From: a virus
Virus record (IMG/VR): IMGVR_UViG_3300017987_000181
Span: 1-39,725 of that record
Reading direction: 5' to 3' (one strand)
DNA: 39,725 bases
Shown here one piece after another: positions 9,297-17,810 of the stretch. The first letter of the stretch is position 1; the number at the start of each line of letters is the position of its first letter. The notes below the pieces were generated by a model, which saw only the letters and a program-made list of their open reading frames with translations, was not told where the DNA came from and did no database searches. A program made the position numbers and the translations under genes.

Positions 9297-9557
9297 ATGA
9301 ATTGGGATGGTACTACTTGGCTACAAATTTTCCAGGGATTAGGACCGGTCTTAGGTCTTTTGCTATTTTTCATTTGGCGTGATTGGCGTAGAGAAGATTT
9401 ATTATCACAAAAACTAGAAAAAATGGAAGACTATCAAAGAGAGACGCTAGCAGCTTTAGTTGAGAGAACAACTGACGTTCTTGCGCAAAATACACAACAA
9501 CTAAAGTTCACTAATCAGCTTTTTGATCAGATCGTAAAAGGAAAATTAAGTGAATAG
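9297..9557 (+). CDS. Small single-pass membrane protein with coiled coil
   Basis: The 86-residue product has one membrane segment (about residues 10-27, FQGLGPVLGLLLFFIWRD) followed by a charged amphipathic coiled coil (about 35-80). The N-terminus is short and lacks a cleavable signal. This arrangement resembles BhlA/UviB-type holin-like proteins and other small phage membrane proteins, so a lysis or injection role is possible. The position between capsid and neck genes, however, is not a normal lysis site and no endolysin is adjacent. AGGAGG (9287-9292) precedes the ATG with ideal spacing. The stop overlaps the next gene's GTG. Confidence 0.6.
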   Translation: MNWDGTTWLQIFQGLGPVLGLLLFFIWRDWRREDLLSQKLEKMEDYQRETLAALVERTTDVLAQNTQQLKFTNQLFDQIVKGKLSE

Positions 9558-10167
9558 AAATCTCCAAAGAACATATCGACAAGTTCTTTATAGCTTGAAA
9601 AAGCAATATGGAGATACAATAACAGTGTGCCAAAATATAACTGCAAGCACCAACTACATAACAGGCGCGAAAAGTTATACTTGCTCTAGAACAAAAATAA
9701 ACAAAGCTATTCTTCTTCCTACAAATATTGGCAGGAAGACTGACTACAAACTACCTATGATGTCAGCTAATAAAATGTTTATTTTTGGTGCAACTTTTGA
9801 CGTGGGCTCTAAAATAATTGTGATTGATATTAGAGATGTGCCCACATACTTTGAGCTGTCAATGGATGATTGGATTCTCATTGAGAATGAGCGATATGAA
9901 ATTACCGGAGTCGAAGAGCTTGAATATCACGCTGGTTGGGTTTTAGGGTTGAAAAGAATAATTGGCGCGTCTGCTGATTTAGAAGTAGCTTTAAGTACAT
10001 CTGATTCAATGTCTATTAGTGGCGACGGGTCAGAAAACAAAGAGGCAGAAAGAACTATTACTAGTTCTATCGTTCTCTCTGATTCTGAGTCCGAAAATAA
10101 AGAGGCTGAAAGAACTGTCACTAGTTCTCTTGGTATCTCTGACGCTAACTCTTATGAGAAAATATAA
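9550..10167 (+). CDS. Putative neck/head-closure protein with C-terminal tandem repeats
   Basis: The 205-residue product starts at GTG 9550, inside the end of the previous gene, with AAAAGGA upstream. Residues 1-135 look like a beta-rich head-closure or head-tail joining protein (KAILLPTNIGRK...IDIRDVP.YFELSMDDWILIENERYEIT), consistent with its position between capsid and tail-terminator genes. The last ~65 residues are different: two near-identical 20-residue repeats (about 160-199, SENKEAERT(I/V)TSS...SD) preceded by a degenerate third copy. The same kind of unit, ending in L-x-x-SD, recurs many times in the 18888-20867 tail protein. The repeats are encoded by 60-bp direct repeats. The neck function is inferred from position and the N-terminal pattern. 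Confidence 0.6.
   Translation: MNRNLQRTYRQVLYSLKKQYGDTITVCQNITASTNYITGAKSYTCSRTKINKAILLPTNIGRKTDYKLPMMSANKMFIFGATFDVGSKIIVIDIRDVPTYFELSMDDWILIENERYEITGVEELEYHAGWVLGLKRIIGASADLEVALSTSDSMSISGDGSENKEAERTITSSIVLSDSESENKEAERTVTSSLGISDANSYEKI
10021..10140 (+). repeat. Two 60-bp tandem repeats inside neck gene
   Basis: Bases 10021-10080 and 10081-10140 align without gaps at a 60-bp period. The best conserved core is GAAAA(C/T)AAAGAGGC(A/T)GAAA, then AGAACT and CTAGTTCT. The preceding 60 bp (9961-10020) is a degenerate third copy at the protein level. The period is a multiple of three, so copy number can change without breaking the frame. Confidence 0.85.
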
Positions 10168-10649
10168 TGTCAAGTGTTTCCGCGAATTTAGTTAAATGGG
10201 TAAGGGCGTCGCTAATTAAATATTTTACTGATATTGCTAACGCCAACTCAATTCCAATGTTTGTTGAAGCAGTGGACGAGCGTAAAGATGCCACCATGCA
10301 GGCAAATCATTCGGAGCTAAGAATTCAAGGACCATATATACGTCAAACAAGCAAAGGGACGTGGAAATTAACTGTAATCGTTAATATTTTGTTGACCGAC
10401 TTTATGGAAATGAATGGGGATGCATATACATTGAACGAATGGGGCGGCTTGTTTATGAATGCAATGGACACCCCAATAAATATTTATAAGTATGGTGATG
10501 ATGGGAGTTTTATTGATTGTCTTAGGGTCAAGTTAGATCGGAACAATGAGATAAAATTCTTTGATTTTGGAACAGCACTAAATGAAACGCGTGTGCATCA
10601 AGCTGAGATTGATGCCACTTTTGAGATGACAACAACACTAGGAGAATAA
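10167..10649 (+). CDS. Putative tail terminator / tail completion protein
   Basis: The 160-residue product follows the neck gene (TAATG overlap) and directly precedes the tail tube gene, the standard position of the siphovirus tail terminator that caps the tube and joins it to the head. The sequence shows an N-terminal helix (SANLVKWVRASLIKYFTDIAN) and then beta strands (SELRIQGPYIRQTSKGTWKLTVIVNILLTDF), compatible with the alpha/beta fold of lambda gpU-type proteins. No signature motif is unique enough to prove it, so the call rests on size, fold pattern and gene order. Confidence 0.55.
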   Translation: MSSVSANLVKWVRASLIKYFTDIANANSIPMFVEAVDERKDATMQANHSELRIQGPYIRQTSKGTWKLTVIVNILLTDFMEMNGDAYTLNEWGGLFMNAMDTPINIYKYGDDGSFIDCLRVKLDRNNEIKFFDFGTALNETRVHQAEIDATFEMTTTLGE

Positions 10650-10650
10650 A

Positions 10651-11406
10651 ATGGCAGCTATTGAACTGCGAGATACCACTATCTATTTTCGAGATGGTAC
10701 AACTGGTAATGCTGTAATTGAGACAGCAGCACCGGATGCCAACGATACTACGGTCAATATTAACACAGTAAACATCCCAGAAGCAACAACAACTAATTTG
10801 GTTCCTGTCGGTGCTCGGTTTACTGTCAACACGGCAAACAACTCAACCACGTATACAGTTACTGGTCGTGATCCCGCTTCGACTGGCCCTACTACTTGTA
10901 TTACATTCACGCCCGCTTGGACGGCTAATGCACCGGCCACGGATGACGTGATTACCTTTACCTCGCAGCAAGTTGAAGTTAAGGTTGGCGAAGGAAACCT
11001 AACTTGGACTGAAGCTAAAGAATACGAGTATGTTCTCGACCGAGGAAACTTGGACACTGTTCGAGAAGGTGACGAGCAGCCTGTTGAAATTTCTCTAGAC
11101 TTCATGTTTGAACATGTCACGGCTGGAACAGGTGAAGATATCACCGTCGGTGATGCTTTGCGAAAAACTGGTAATGCGTCTGAATGGATCACGTCCTCAG
11201 AGGACACATGTGAACCATACGCTGTTGACTTAGTTGTTTACCGTTGCCAGTCTTGCGGAACAACTGAGGACGATGTATTTATGTTCAACGATTTCCGATG
11301 GGAATCGCTTGAGTATAATGTTGGCGACGCAACTATTTCCGTATCTGGTCGCTGTAACATTAGCACAGTTAATGCCACACGAAGTGACGCTGACGAGTGC
11401 TCGTAA
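10651..11406 (+). CDS. Major tail tube protein
   Basis: The 251-residue product is predicted to be the tail tube subunit. It is Thr/Val/Ala-rich beta protein, with a central KVGEGNLTWTEAKEYEYVLDRGNLDTVREGDEQPVEISLDF segment and a C-terminal strand-rich part. The stretch from RGNLDTVREGDEQPVEI onward matches tube proteins of long-tailed phages, where such strands line the lumen. The codon choice resembles the capsid gene, and a terminator hairpin follows, both signs of very high expression. It lies between tail terminator and chaperone genes, the canonical location. Residues 30-100 may be an added surface-exposed segment. Confidence 0.78.
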   Translation: MAAIELRDTTIYFRDGTTGNAVIETAAPDANDTTVNINTVNIPEATTTNLVPVGARFTVNTANNSTTYTVTGRDPASTGPTTCITFTPAWTANAPATDDVITFTSQQVEVKVGEGNLTWTEAKEYEYVLDRGNLDTVREGDEQPVEISLDFMFEHVTAGTGEDITVGDALRKTGNASEWITSSEDTCEPYAVDLVVYRCQSCGTTEDDVFMFNDFRWESLEYNVGDATISVSGRCNISTVNATRSDADECS

Positions 11407-11417
11407 ACTTAATAACC

Positions 11418-11450
11418 GTGCCCTCTAACAGAGGGCACATTTCTTCTTAT
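11418..11450 (+). terminator. Rho-independent terminator after tail tube gene
   Basis: A perfect 9-bp stem pairs GTGCCCTCT (11418-11426) with AGAGGGCAC (11430-11438) around a 3-base loop. A pyrimidine-rich tract (ATTTCTTCTT) follows. It lies 11 bp after the tail tube stop. The tract is not pure T, so partial termination is likely, letting some transcripts reach the chaperone and tape measure genes. Confidence 0.85.
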
Positions 11451-11470
11451 TTTAAAAGGAACAGAGTAGA

Positions 11471-11998
11471 ATGCGTATCAATGGTATCGAAGTTAATGGA
11501 CCTAATGAGGAAATTCTTGTTCTTCCTCGAAAGGATCAAAACATTGTCTTTCGGGCAACAGCCCTAAAATCTTTCGATGAATTCGACGCTTTGGTGCCCC
11601 TACCTAAGGCACCTGGTTATAGAACGAAAGATGGTTTTAAGGAGAATGAAAACGATCCAACTTATCGCCAAGCAAAAGAACAGTATGACCAAAAACGTTT
11701 TGCTTACTTGGTTGTTGTCTCGTTGGAGCCGAGCGAGATTGAATGGTCTGAAGTGGATATCAACAATCCGCGAACTTGGATGAAATGGCAAGATGAATTT
11801 AAGGAGGCTGGGTTCAGTGAATTTGAACTCGGACGTATCCAGCAACTTGTACTGCAAGCTAATGCCCTCGACGAAACAAAACTTGAGGAGGCGCGAAAAA
11901 GTTTTTTGCTTGGGGAGGAGCAGGCGCTGCAAGAAAATACTTATTCCCAAAGTTCAGAACAGGAGAGTACGCCATCTGGCGCGCCTGCGAACGACTAG
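11471..11998 (+). CDS. Tail assembly chaperone, short form (gpG-like)
   Basis: The 175-residue product sits between tail tube and tape measure, where long-tailed phages encode chaperones that coat the tape measure during tail assembly. It is acidic, with helical segments (PRTWMKWQDEFKEAGFSEFELGRIQQLVLQANALD). The section ending ...ARKSFLLGEEQ carries a T TTT TTG slippery heptamer at 11902-11908. Normal decoding goes on to a low-complexity tail (QENTYSQSSEQESTPSGAPAND). A -1 slip instead produces the long form described separately. AAAGGA precedes the ATG. The arrangement parallels lambda G/GT, but the protein itself was recognised by context, not sequence identity. Confidence 0.8.
   Translation: MRINGIEVNGPNEEILVLPRKDQNIVFRATALKSFDEFDALVPLPKAPGYRTKDGFKENENDPTYRQAKEQYDQKRFAYLVVVSLEPSEIEWSEVDINNPRTWMKWQDEFKEAGFSEFELGRIQQLVLQANALDETKLEEARKSFLLGEEQALQENTYSQSSEQESTPSGAPAND
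11902..11908 (+). promoter_or_regulatory. Programmed -1 ribosomal frameshift site T TTT TTG
   Basis: The heptamer fits X XXY YYZ and is in phase with the chaperone reading frame (AGT TTT TTG CTT). After a -1 slip the ribosome reads GCT TGG GGA and continues for 78 codons. A small GCAG-GCG-CTGC hairpin (11920-11930) lies 11 bases downstream; it is weak, so stimulation of slippage may depend on a larger structure. Confidence 0.85.
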
Positions 11999-12144
11999 GA
12001 ATAAAACCCCCAGGAGTAAAAGATTCCTGGGACTCATGCCCTGTTCATATACAGGCAAAAATTTTAGCTTTTGACCAAGTAAGAGTACACGATGAAAGTG
12101 ACGTGCCTACTGGAAGCGCCAAAACTGGACGCAAACAGGTATAA
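11908..12144 (+). CDS. Tail assembly chaperone -1 frameshift extension (gpT-like part of GT fusion)
   Basis: This reading frame has no start of its own. It is reached by a -1 slip at 11902-11908 and runs 78 codons to TAA at 12142-12144, giving a fusion of about 224 residues (146 shared plus 78). The extension reads AWGGAGAARKYLFPKFRTGE, then YAIWRACERLGIKPPGVKD, then SWDSCPVHIQAKILAFDQVR. The pattern of LGI-PPGV.D.W...Q..ILAFDQVR resembles the second part of tail chaperones of other siphoviruses. Its last 53 bases overlap the next gene in a different frame. The short form supplies chaperone copies; the long form is thought to bind the tube protein. Confidence 0.82.
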   Translation, partial: AWGGAGAARKYLFPKFRTGEYAIWRACERLGIKPPGVKDSWDSCPVHIQAKILAFDQVRVHDESDVPTGSAKTGRKQV

Positions 12145-12616
12145 GAAAGAGCTTGCCAAATATATGACAGCAAAGCTCAAAGAGGCTATTCGAGCTTGGC
12201 TAAAAGCTTCTATTGAAGTTGTTCCAACTTGGTCTGGTGCTTCCAGAGCTACTTTTGAAAAACTTGCCAGATTAGGAGATATGGTTATTGAATATGGCCC
12301 GCAAAAATCTTACAAGAATAGAAAACCTCTAGGTAGAAAAGAAAGTTCGGCCAAAGTATCAATAAACGAAAGTTCTGGCAAGTTTTATTTTGAATGGGGT
12401 ACAAGTTTACAGTATTTCATCATAAATAATTTTGGAGCTCAGCAATATATCCCAAGAGAACAGGCTCCGGCTAATAATAATATTATTAGTCCAAAAGGCT
12501 TGAAAAATCCAGGGCCATACCGAATCGAAGATAGAGGTAAAAAAGCAGTGGAAGAACTAAAAATCACTTTACCAAATCCATCGATAGCTATGACCGCTAG
12601 ACGGATAAAGGTCTAA
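12092..12616 (+). CDS. HK97-gp10-like tail/neck component (putative)
   Basis: The 174-residue basic product resembles HK97 gp10-like putative tail components. The pattern includes LKEAIRAWLKASIEVVPTWSGASRATFEKLA, then VIEYGP, FYFEWGTSLQYFIINNFG and a C-terminal GKKAVEEL helix. These proteins are usually found among connector and tail completion genes. Here it lies between chaperone and tape measure, and its first 53 bases overlap the frameshift extension. The ATG at 12092 has only a weak ribosome binding site (AAGAG), so translation may depend on ribosomes ending the GT fusion at 12144 or restarting nearby. A later start cannot be excluded. Confidence 0.55.
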   Translation: MKVTCLLEAPKLDANRYKKELAKYMTAKLKEAIRAWLKASIEVVPTWSGASRATFEKLARLGDMVIEYGPQKSYKNRKPLGRKESSAKVSINESSGKFYFEWGTSLQYFIINNFGAQQYIPREQAPANNNIISPKGLKNPGPYRIEDRGKKAVEELKITLPNPSIAMTARRIKV

Positions 12617-12618
12617 TT

Positions 12619-15600
12619 ATGGATTTTTCACAAAAATTCAATTTTGATGCTTCTCAAGCTATCGCAACTATCAATAAGCTAAATAAGTCTTTAAAAAGTT
12701 GCGCTGTTGCTCTCGATAAGCTAGCTGCTTCTGCCAAAAGAGTTAATGCCGCGCTTCAAAGTGGTGCTCTTGCTTCTTATGCTGCTAATGCCAATAAAGC
12801 AAGCCAAGCTACAAAATCAATCGGAAGTAATTCTGCTAGAGCAGAACAATCTGTAAGCAGATTAAAAACCCGTGTCGATACGGCACATAAAAGTCTTGGC
12901 CATATGCACGGTTCAGCAGGAAAAGCTTCAAAAGGCATATCAGCCTTAGGCAAGGCCGCAACACTTGTTGGTGGTATACTAGTTGGACAATTAGCTTTCC
13001 GAGCTGTAAGTGCTGTTATATCTGCTTTTCGAGAAGCTTTTACATCCGCCGTCGAACTAGGAAACGCCTTGGCCGAAGTTCAAACTATCGGGCAAAATAT
13101 GCTTGGAAGCTATGATGCATTAACCTCAAAAGTCATAGAATTATCTAATGCGTTTGGAAAATCAGCACAGGTCACTGCTGAAGGTCTATATCAAACACTA
13201 TCTAACCAAGTAGTCGAAGCAGGCGAATCTTTTGAATTTCTAGCCACTGCGCAAGGTCTAGCCACTGTTACAGCCTCCTCAACAGGTGATGCTGTAAATG
13301 CTCTTTCATCAGTATTAAATGTTTATGGCCAAGAAGCTGGAACAGCATATGAGATCTCTAGCAAACTGGCCAAAACTGTTGAACTCGGTCGATTACGTCT
13401 TGGCGAAATGGCTAATAGCCTTGGTAAAGTCTATCCATTGGCCCATGCTTTAGGTATCTCTTTTGAAGAGGTGATGGCCGCTCTCGCTACAATGACGAGA
13501 CAAGGTACAAAAGCCAACGTTTCAATAACTCAGCTACGCGGTGTCTTCTTGAAATTGGTAAAACCATCTGAAGAGATGGAAGCAATCTTTCGCAAATGGG
13601 GCGTTGAAACTGGTCAGCAGGCTATTGAAACTTTTGGTGGTCTTGGTGGTGTCATCCAAAAGCTTACCGAAGAAACGGGCGGTTCGTCGGTCGAGATGGC
13701 AAAATTGTTCACCCGAGTCCGTTCTATGGCGGGTGCTCTTGCCATCAACACAAAAGAAGGACGAATGTATGCAGAAACTCTTAAAGCTATCAGGGACGAA
13801 GCTGATTTCTTAAATGAAGCATTAGATAAAATGTCTCAATCTCCAGCGAGACAATTATCTTTGGCTTACAATGAAATGAAAAACTCTATGATAGCCCTGG
13901 CTAAAGAGTTTATTCCATTTGTAACCGCTTTAGTAAAAGGTTTCACTAGTGTTGTTGAAGTCATCAACAACATGATATCGGCCCTTGAAAAGGGGTACGG
14001 CTATTTTCAAAAAATTAAACGGGAAGCGTCCGAAATGTCCGTAGACGCTTTGTCTGCGACAATAGAAAATACCAAGGGCGCAATAGAATCTCTTTCTACT
14101 TCTTGGAGTAGCTTCGTAGATTCGGTTCCACTAGTAGAAAAAGCTTTAAATGTTGTATCTGGAACATTTGAAGCAGTTTGGGTCACAATGAAAGCTGGCG
14201 TTATGTCTGTATATAATGCCTTTGTATCCCTACACGATTATTTAATGCAGTTCAAGTCGGCAGCATTCGTCATAAAAACTGTTGCAACTGCTATGAATAT
14301 TCTTTTGACTGGAAGTAAGAGAGTGGTTCTAGCCATAGCTGGAATAGCTCATGGTATATACACAATTCTAAAACCGGCGTTAGAATTTGTTGCTGATTAT
14401 TTATGGGCGATTGCGCCAGGAATTAAAATAGTGGTGGAGATTGTCCGCTTTTTTGAGAAAGCTTCTTCAGATGCAGCTAGTAGCTTAACTGGATTCAATG
14501 CTGAATTGCAGCAATTCCAAAGAACTCAGGAGGAAATAACGAGAGCAAGACAATGGAAACAATATTGGGCTTCATTTAAATCAGAAACAGAGTCTAGTTT
14601 ACAAATAATTGCGGCTTGGTCAAGAGCATGGGATGCTGCGCCGGACAGTGTCGGCAGAGCAATCAATGAAATTGTAATAGAAGTAGAAAGTCTTGAAGGC
14701 TCTGTTTCAGGTGAAGCTAAATCAATGCAGGAAGCTTTAACTGAAGCTTTTGAAAGGCCGAAGACAGCGTTGGAAAAACTTAATGGTATGATGCAAAAAG
14801 GCAAGGATGCCATGGTAGAATATCAAAGGTCTCTTGAACTTTCAAAATTAGATGGGTGGCGAAAAACACAATTAGAGGCAAGCTACGCCTTAAAGGATTT
14901 CAATGATGCTGTTGATGAATTTAATTCGAATCCACCAGACTCTAAAGCGGCTGAAGAGGCGTATTCAAAAGGTATTTCAAGTTTTAAAAAATTAACCCGT
15001 GAAACAATAAAACTTCAAGACCAAGGAAAAACCAACTTGGCAAAAAGTTTTCAATCGCAAGCTGTTAGACTTCATGGAGAGTTGCAAAATTCTGCCAAAG
15101 TATTTGAAACTTCCGCGCAAAACACACAGAAAACTTTAAACAGTGTTGCCGGTAAAATGGCGACATTAGACTATAAAAAGCTTATAGCTGCGGCGGATGC
15201 AGTGAAAAAGAACTCCATCGAAGCTATTCAAGAGCTTGGGGATATGTCAAAAACTCAACGTGATGCCGCGATAGAGAGCATTACAAGGGAGTTAGACGAT
15301 GTTATACGTCAAATAGATAGTATATCCCAAAAAGAGTGGGAGCTGCTATTTAAAGTGAATCCAGACTTAGTGTACGCTGCTCTAAATAAGAGAGACTACC
15401 TAATAGAAGTAAGAACATTCTTGGAAGAACAAGCTGGGAAAAAAATAGATGCGAGCATAAAAAAGCAAATCGGAGATGCCTATAGATTAATAGTTGAAAT
15501 GGAGGGTGAAAAAGCTGGACAGGATTTCATAGCTTTTATTAGAAAATTAGAGTCTCAAGGAATTATCACCAGTGAACTAGACCTTAGTGCGGATTCACTA

Positions 15601-17313
15601 AGAGCCGCGTTTACGGAATATAATAACTTCCAGAAAAAAATCGCTGAAAATAAGCAATTAACACAATCTCTTGAGACACAATTCAAAGAGGTCCGTAGCA
15701 AATGGAATGAAACTCTTGCTGGGTTGAATAATTTGCCCGCCATTAAATTAAATGTAGATTATGGCAACTTTGACCAAATAGCCATAAAAGGAAAAGAGAA
15801 CATAGATCAACTTATGGCTATGGCTCAAGAGGCATCAATGCGGATTCAAGCTTCTCTTAGAAGCGGAGAGCCAATAAAACTATTTGATCTTAAAGTCTTA
15901 GAAAAATCTGTGACTCATTTAAGGTTAAGTGGGCAGCTAACAAGCGAGGAATATGAAAAACTTAAAGCTGTAACTACACAAGCTAATCTGCTAGCAGGTG
16001 CGCAGAATAATTATAACGGCTCCGTGCAAGCTGGTTTGCATTTACAACAACAACAACAAGACAAAATTCAAGGTTTAACTACTGGAACGCAACAAGCTAC
16101 TACTACAACTACTGCGCTGAATAGTGGCTTCACTCAAGTTAGTACTAGTCTCGATGGTGTGAATAGTAAAATAGGAGTACTACCCGGTAAAGTAGACCAA
16201 GTGAATAGTCGGTTGAATACAACAGCAACGACAAATATAAGTCAGCCACTTGACAATTTTTCCAACGCCACGACAAACACAAAAACACAACTCGGCAATT
16301 TAAAATCCGGTCTACAAACTGTAAATCAGACAAATATTTCTCAGCCACTAGTAAACTTTGCAACTCAGTCAAGAGCAGCTATTGGTAGTGTGTCTATTGT
16401 TATGTCTGAATTAAATAGCCAGATCACTGCAATAGTTTCTGGTCCTTTAGCTGGTTTGGTTCAAGGAATAGCATCTATAAATCCAACTGGGATTGTTACT
16501 TTCACACAAGCGGCAATTCAATTAAGCACACTTCTGCCTGTTGTTGCCGAAAGCTTGTACTCAATGTCAGAAACTTCAGGGTTACTGGCAGATAACTTTC
16601 AACGGGTTGGAGAATTTCAACCACCAGATTTATCTAATTTAAGTGAACAAATTAGTCAAATAGCTACAAAAATAGGAGAAGCATCCACTGCTTTAATAGA
16701 TCGCTTCATCCCTAATATAAATAAAGTTCCGCCAGAAGTTAAAAAAATAGGGGATGCTTTCAACCCAGTTAAGGATAAAATAACTGAAACTGCAACATCA
16801 CTCGCTAGTAATTTCTCAAAGGCAATAAGCTCGGTTTTAAGAAATTTTGGGACCATGATGGGTGCAATAGGATCAGTCGCAAGAGCAATTGGCTCTTGGC
16901 CGAGAGCTGTGGCCACTATTTATCCTGCTATTCGAACAGCTATTGGCTTAATGAAGCAATTAAAAGGGGCCGCTGAAGAAGCTTTGCTGGCAGCACAACA
17001 GGCATCAGCCGCATCTAAAGCTAGATATGGTAAATATTTCGCGGCGGGCGGCTCTAATCGTGGACAAGACACGATACCTGCTCAGCTATCAAAGGGTGAA
17101 TTTGTAGTAAATGCCGATGCCACTAGAAAGTTTTATTCCGAATTGGTCGCCATGAATTCTGGTGCCAAACCTTCTTACCACAGTGAAGGTGGAAACACAA
17201 CAATCGGTGACATACACGTACATGTAAATCAACAAGAAACTGAAAGACAAACGGTGCGAAGTATCGCGTCAGAACTAAAACGAGAAATTAGAAGAGGTAC
17301 AATTAAACTATGA
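12619..17313 (+). CDS. Tail tape measure protein
   Basis: The 1564-residue product sets tail length and is injected with DNA. An N-terminal helical region (1-110) with Lys/Ala/Ser-rich repeats is followed by a TP901-type core (about 130-400) with AFREAFTSAVELGNALAEVQTIG and TRQGTKANVSITQLRGVFLKLVKPSEEM. A long helical middle follows, with hydrophobic segments around 500-610. Residues 1130-1260 are Thr/Gln/Asn-rich, with a QQQQQ run and repeated TNISQPLxNF motifs. The C-terminus has AAGGSNRGQDTIPAQLSKGEFVVN, a hallmark of tape measure proteins. By the usual 1.5 Angstrom per residue rule, the tail would be roughly 230 nm. No peptidase motif is apparent. Its stop overlaps the next ATG (ATGA). 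Confidence 0.95.
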   Translation: MDFSQKFNFDASQAIATINKLNKSLKSCAVALDKLAASAKRVNAALQSGALASYAANANKASQATKSIGSNSARAEQSVSRLKTRVDTAHKSLGHMHGSAGKASKGISALGKAATLVGGILVGQLAFRAVSAVISAFREAFTSAVELGNALAEVQTIGQNMLGSYDALTSKVIELSNAFGKSAQVTAEGLYQTLSNQVVEAGESFEFLATAQGLATVTASSTGDAVNALSSVLNVYGQEAGTAYEISSKLAKTVELGRLRLGEMANSLGKVYPLAHALGISFEEVMAALATMTRQGTKANVSITQLRGVFLKLVKPSEEMEAIFRKWGVETGQQAIETFGGLGGVIQKLTEETGGSSVEMAKLFTRVRSMAGALAINTKEGRMYAETLKAIRDEADFLNEALDKMSQSPARQLSLAYNEMKNSMIALAKEFIPFVTALVKGFTSVVEVINNMISALEKGYGYFQKIKREASEMSVDALSATIENTKGAIESLSTSWSSFVDSVPLVEKALNVVSGTFEAVWVTMKAGVMSVYNAFVSLHDYLMQFKSAAFVIKTVATAMNILLTGSKRVVLAIAGIAHGIYTILKPALEFVADYLWAIAPGIKIVVEIVRFFEKASSDAASSLTGFNAELQQFQRTQEEITRARQWKQYWASFKSETESSLQIIAAWSRAWDAAPDSVGRAINEIVIEVESLEGSVSGEAKSMQEALTEAFERPKTALEKLNGMMQKGKDAMVEYQRSLELSKLDGWRKTQLEASYALKDFNDAVDEFNSNPPDSKAAEEAYSKGISSFKKLTRETIKLQDQGKTNLAKSFQSQAVRLHGELQNSAKVFETSAQNTQKTLNSVAGKMATLDYKKLIAAADAVKKNSIEAIQELGDMSKTQRDAAIESITRELDDVIRQIDSISQKEWELLFKVNPDLVYAALNKRDYLIEVRTFLEEQAGKKIDASIKKQIGDAYRLIVEMEGEKAGQDFIAFIRKLESQGIITSELDLSADSLRAAFTEYNNFQKKIAENKQLTQSLETQFKEVRSKWNETLAGLNNLPAIKLNVDYGNFDQIAIKGKENIDQLMAMAQEASMRIQASLRSGEPIKLFDLKVLEKSVTHLRLSGQLTSEEYEKLKAVTTQANLLAGAQNNYNGSVQAGLHLQQQQQDKIQGLTTGTQQATTTTTALNSGFTQVSTSLDGVNSKIGVLPGKVDQVNSRLNTTATTNISQPLDNFSNATTNTKTQLGNLKSGLQTVNQTNISQPLVNFATQSRAAIGSVSIVMSELNSQITAIVSGPLAGLVQGIASINPTGIVTFTQAAIQLSTLLPVVAESLYSMSETSGLLADNFQRVGEFQPPDLSNLSEQISQIATKIGEASTALIDRFIPNINKVPPEVKKIGDAFNPVKDKITETATSLASNFSKAISSVLRNFGTMMGAIGSVARAIGSWPRAVATIYPAIRTAIGLMKQLKGAAEEALLAAQQASAASKARYGKYFAAGGSNRGQDTIPAQLSKGEFVVNADATRKFYSELVAMNSGAKPSYHSEGGNTTIGDIHVHVNQQETERQTVRSIASELKREIRRGTIKL

Positions 17314-17795
17314 AGACAAACGTAAAAGGTTTTTTCACCGTAGAACATTACAACAAAAACGGTGAGCAGATTGGGACGTATGAATTTCCGAACGGTATCG
17401 TTGACGAGGGTATGGAATATCTTCTTGATGCCGGTTTTAACGGAAGTTCGCAAACATCTACATGGTATATGGGCCTTGTGGACAACTCTGGTTGGACCGA
17501 GTTTAGTAACGACGACACGATGTCAAGCCACTCTGGTTGGAGTGAATGTAATGTTTATACTGAATCTGGTAGACCTGAATGGGATGCTGGATCGGCTGCT
17601 TCTCGACAAGTAACAAATGCTAACACTACCAATTTTAGTATTAACGACACGGCCACATTGAAAGGTATCTTCGTTTGTACCAATAACACAAAGGATGGTA
17701 CTTCAGGAACGCTCTGGTCAACCGCAGCTTTCTCAAGCACAGTTTCAACATCTAATGGTGACACAATCAAGGTGACATATACTGTCTCTGGTTAA
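17310..17795 (+). CDS. Abundant-type virion structural protein (161 aa)
   Basis: The 161-residue beta-rich product matches a widespread phage structural family whose function is not firmly known. It opens KGFFTVEHYNKNGEQIGTYEFPNGIVDEGMEYLLDAGF, then WYMGLVDNSGWTEFSNDDTMSSHSGWSE, a P-x-W-x-x-G-S-A-A-S-R pattern and a C-terminal GDTIKVTYTVSG strand. Codon choice resembles the capsid and tail tube genes, and a strong terminator follows directly, so high copy number is likely. It might decorate the tail tube or the head. It overlaps the tape measure stop (ATGA). There is no signal peptide. Confidence 0.68.
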   Translation: MKTNVKGFFTVEHYNKNGEQIGTYEFPNGIVDEGMEYLLDAGFNGSSQTSTWYMGLVDNSGWTEFSNDDTMSSHSGWSECNVYTESGRPEWDAGSAASRQVTNANTTNFSINDTATLKGIFVCTNNTKDGTSGTLWSTAAFSSTVSTSNGDTIKVTYTVSG

Positions 17796-17810
17796 TATTC
17801 CTCTGTCCCT

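Noticed and set aside
9297-9557. Calling the small membrane protein a holin
   Set aside because: Topology fits, but the location is among head genes with no endolysin or spanin nearby, so only a neutral membrane protein call is given.
10683-11207. Minus-strand frame antisense to the tail tube gene (174 codons)
   Set aside because: Same explanation: it mirrors a strongly biased gene and its protein is low-complexity Val/Ser/Thr.
11577-11783. Alternate plus-strand frames within the chaperone (also 11793-12074)
   Set aside because: The real extension is in the -1 frame from 11887 to 12144. The frame at 11793-12074 is the third frame, Arg/Lys-rich without family pattern, and is not reached by the slippery site.
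11894-11901. A AAA AGT as alternative slippery site
   Set aside because: AGT does not fit the YYZ part of the pattern, so the tRNA could not re-pair in the -1 frame; T TTT TTG is a full match six bases later.
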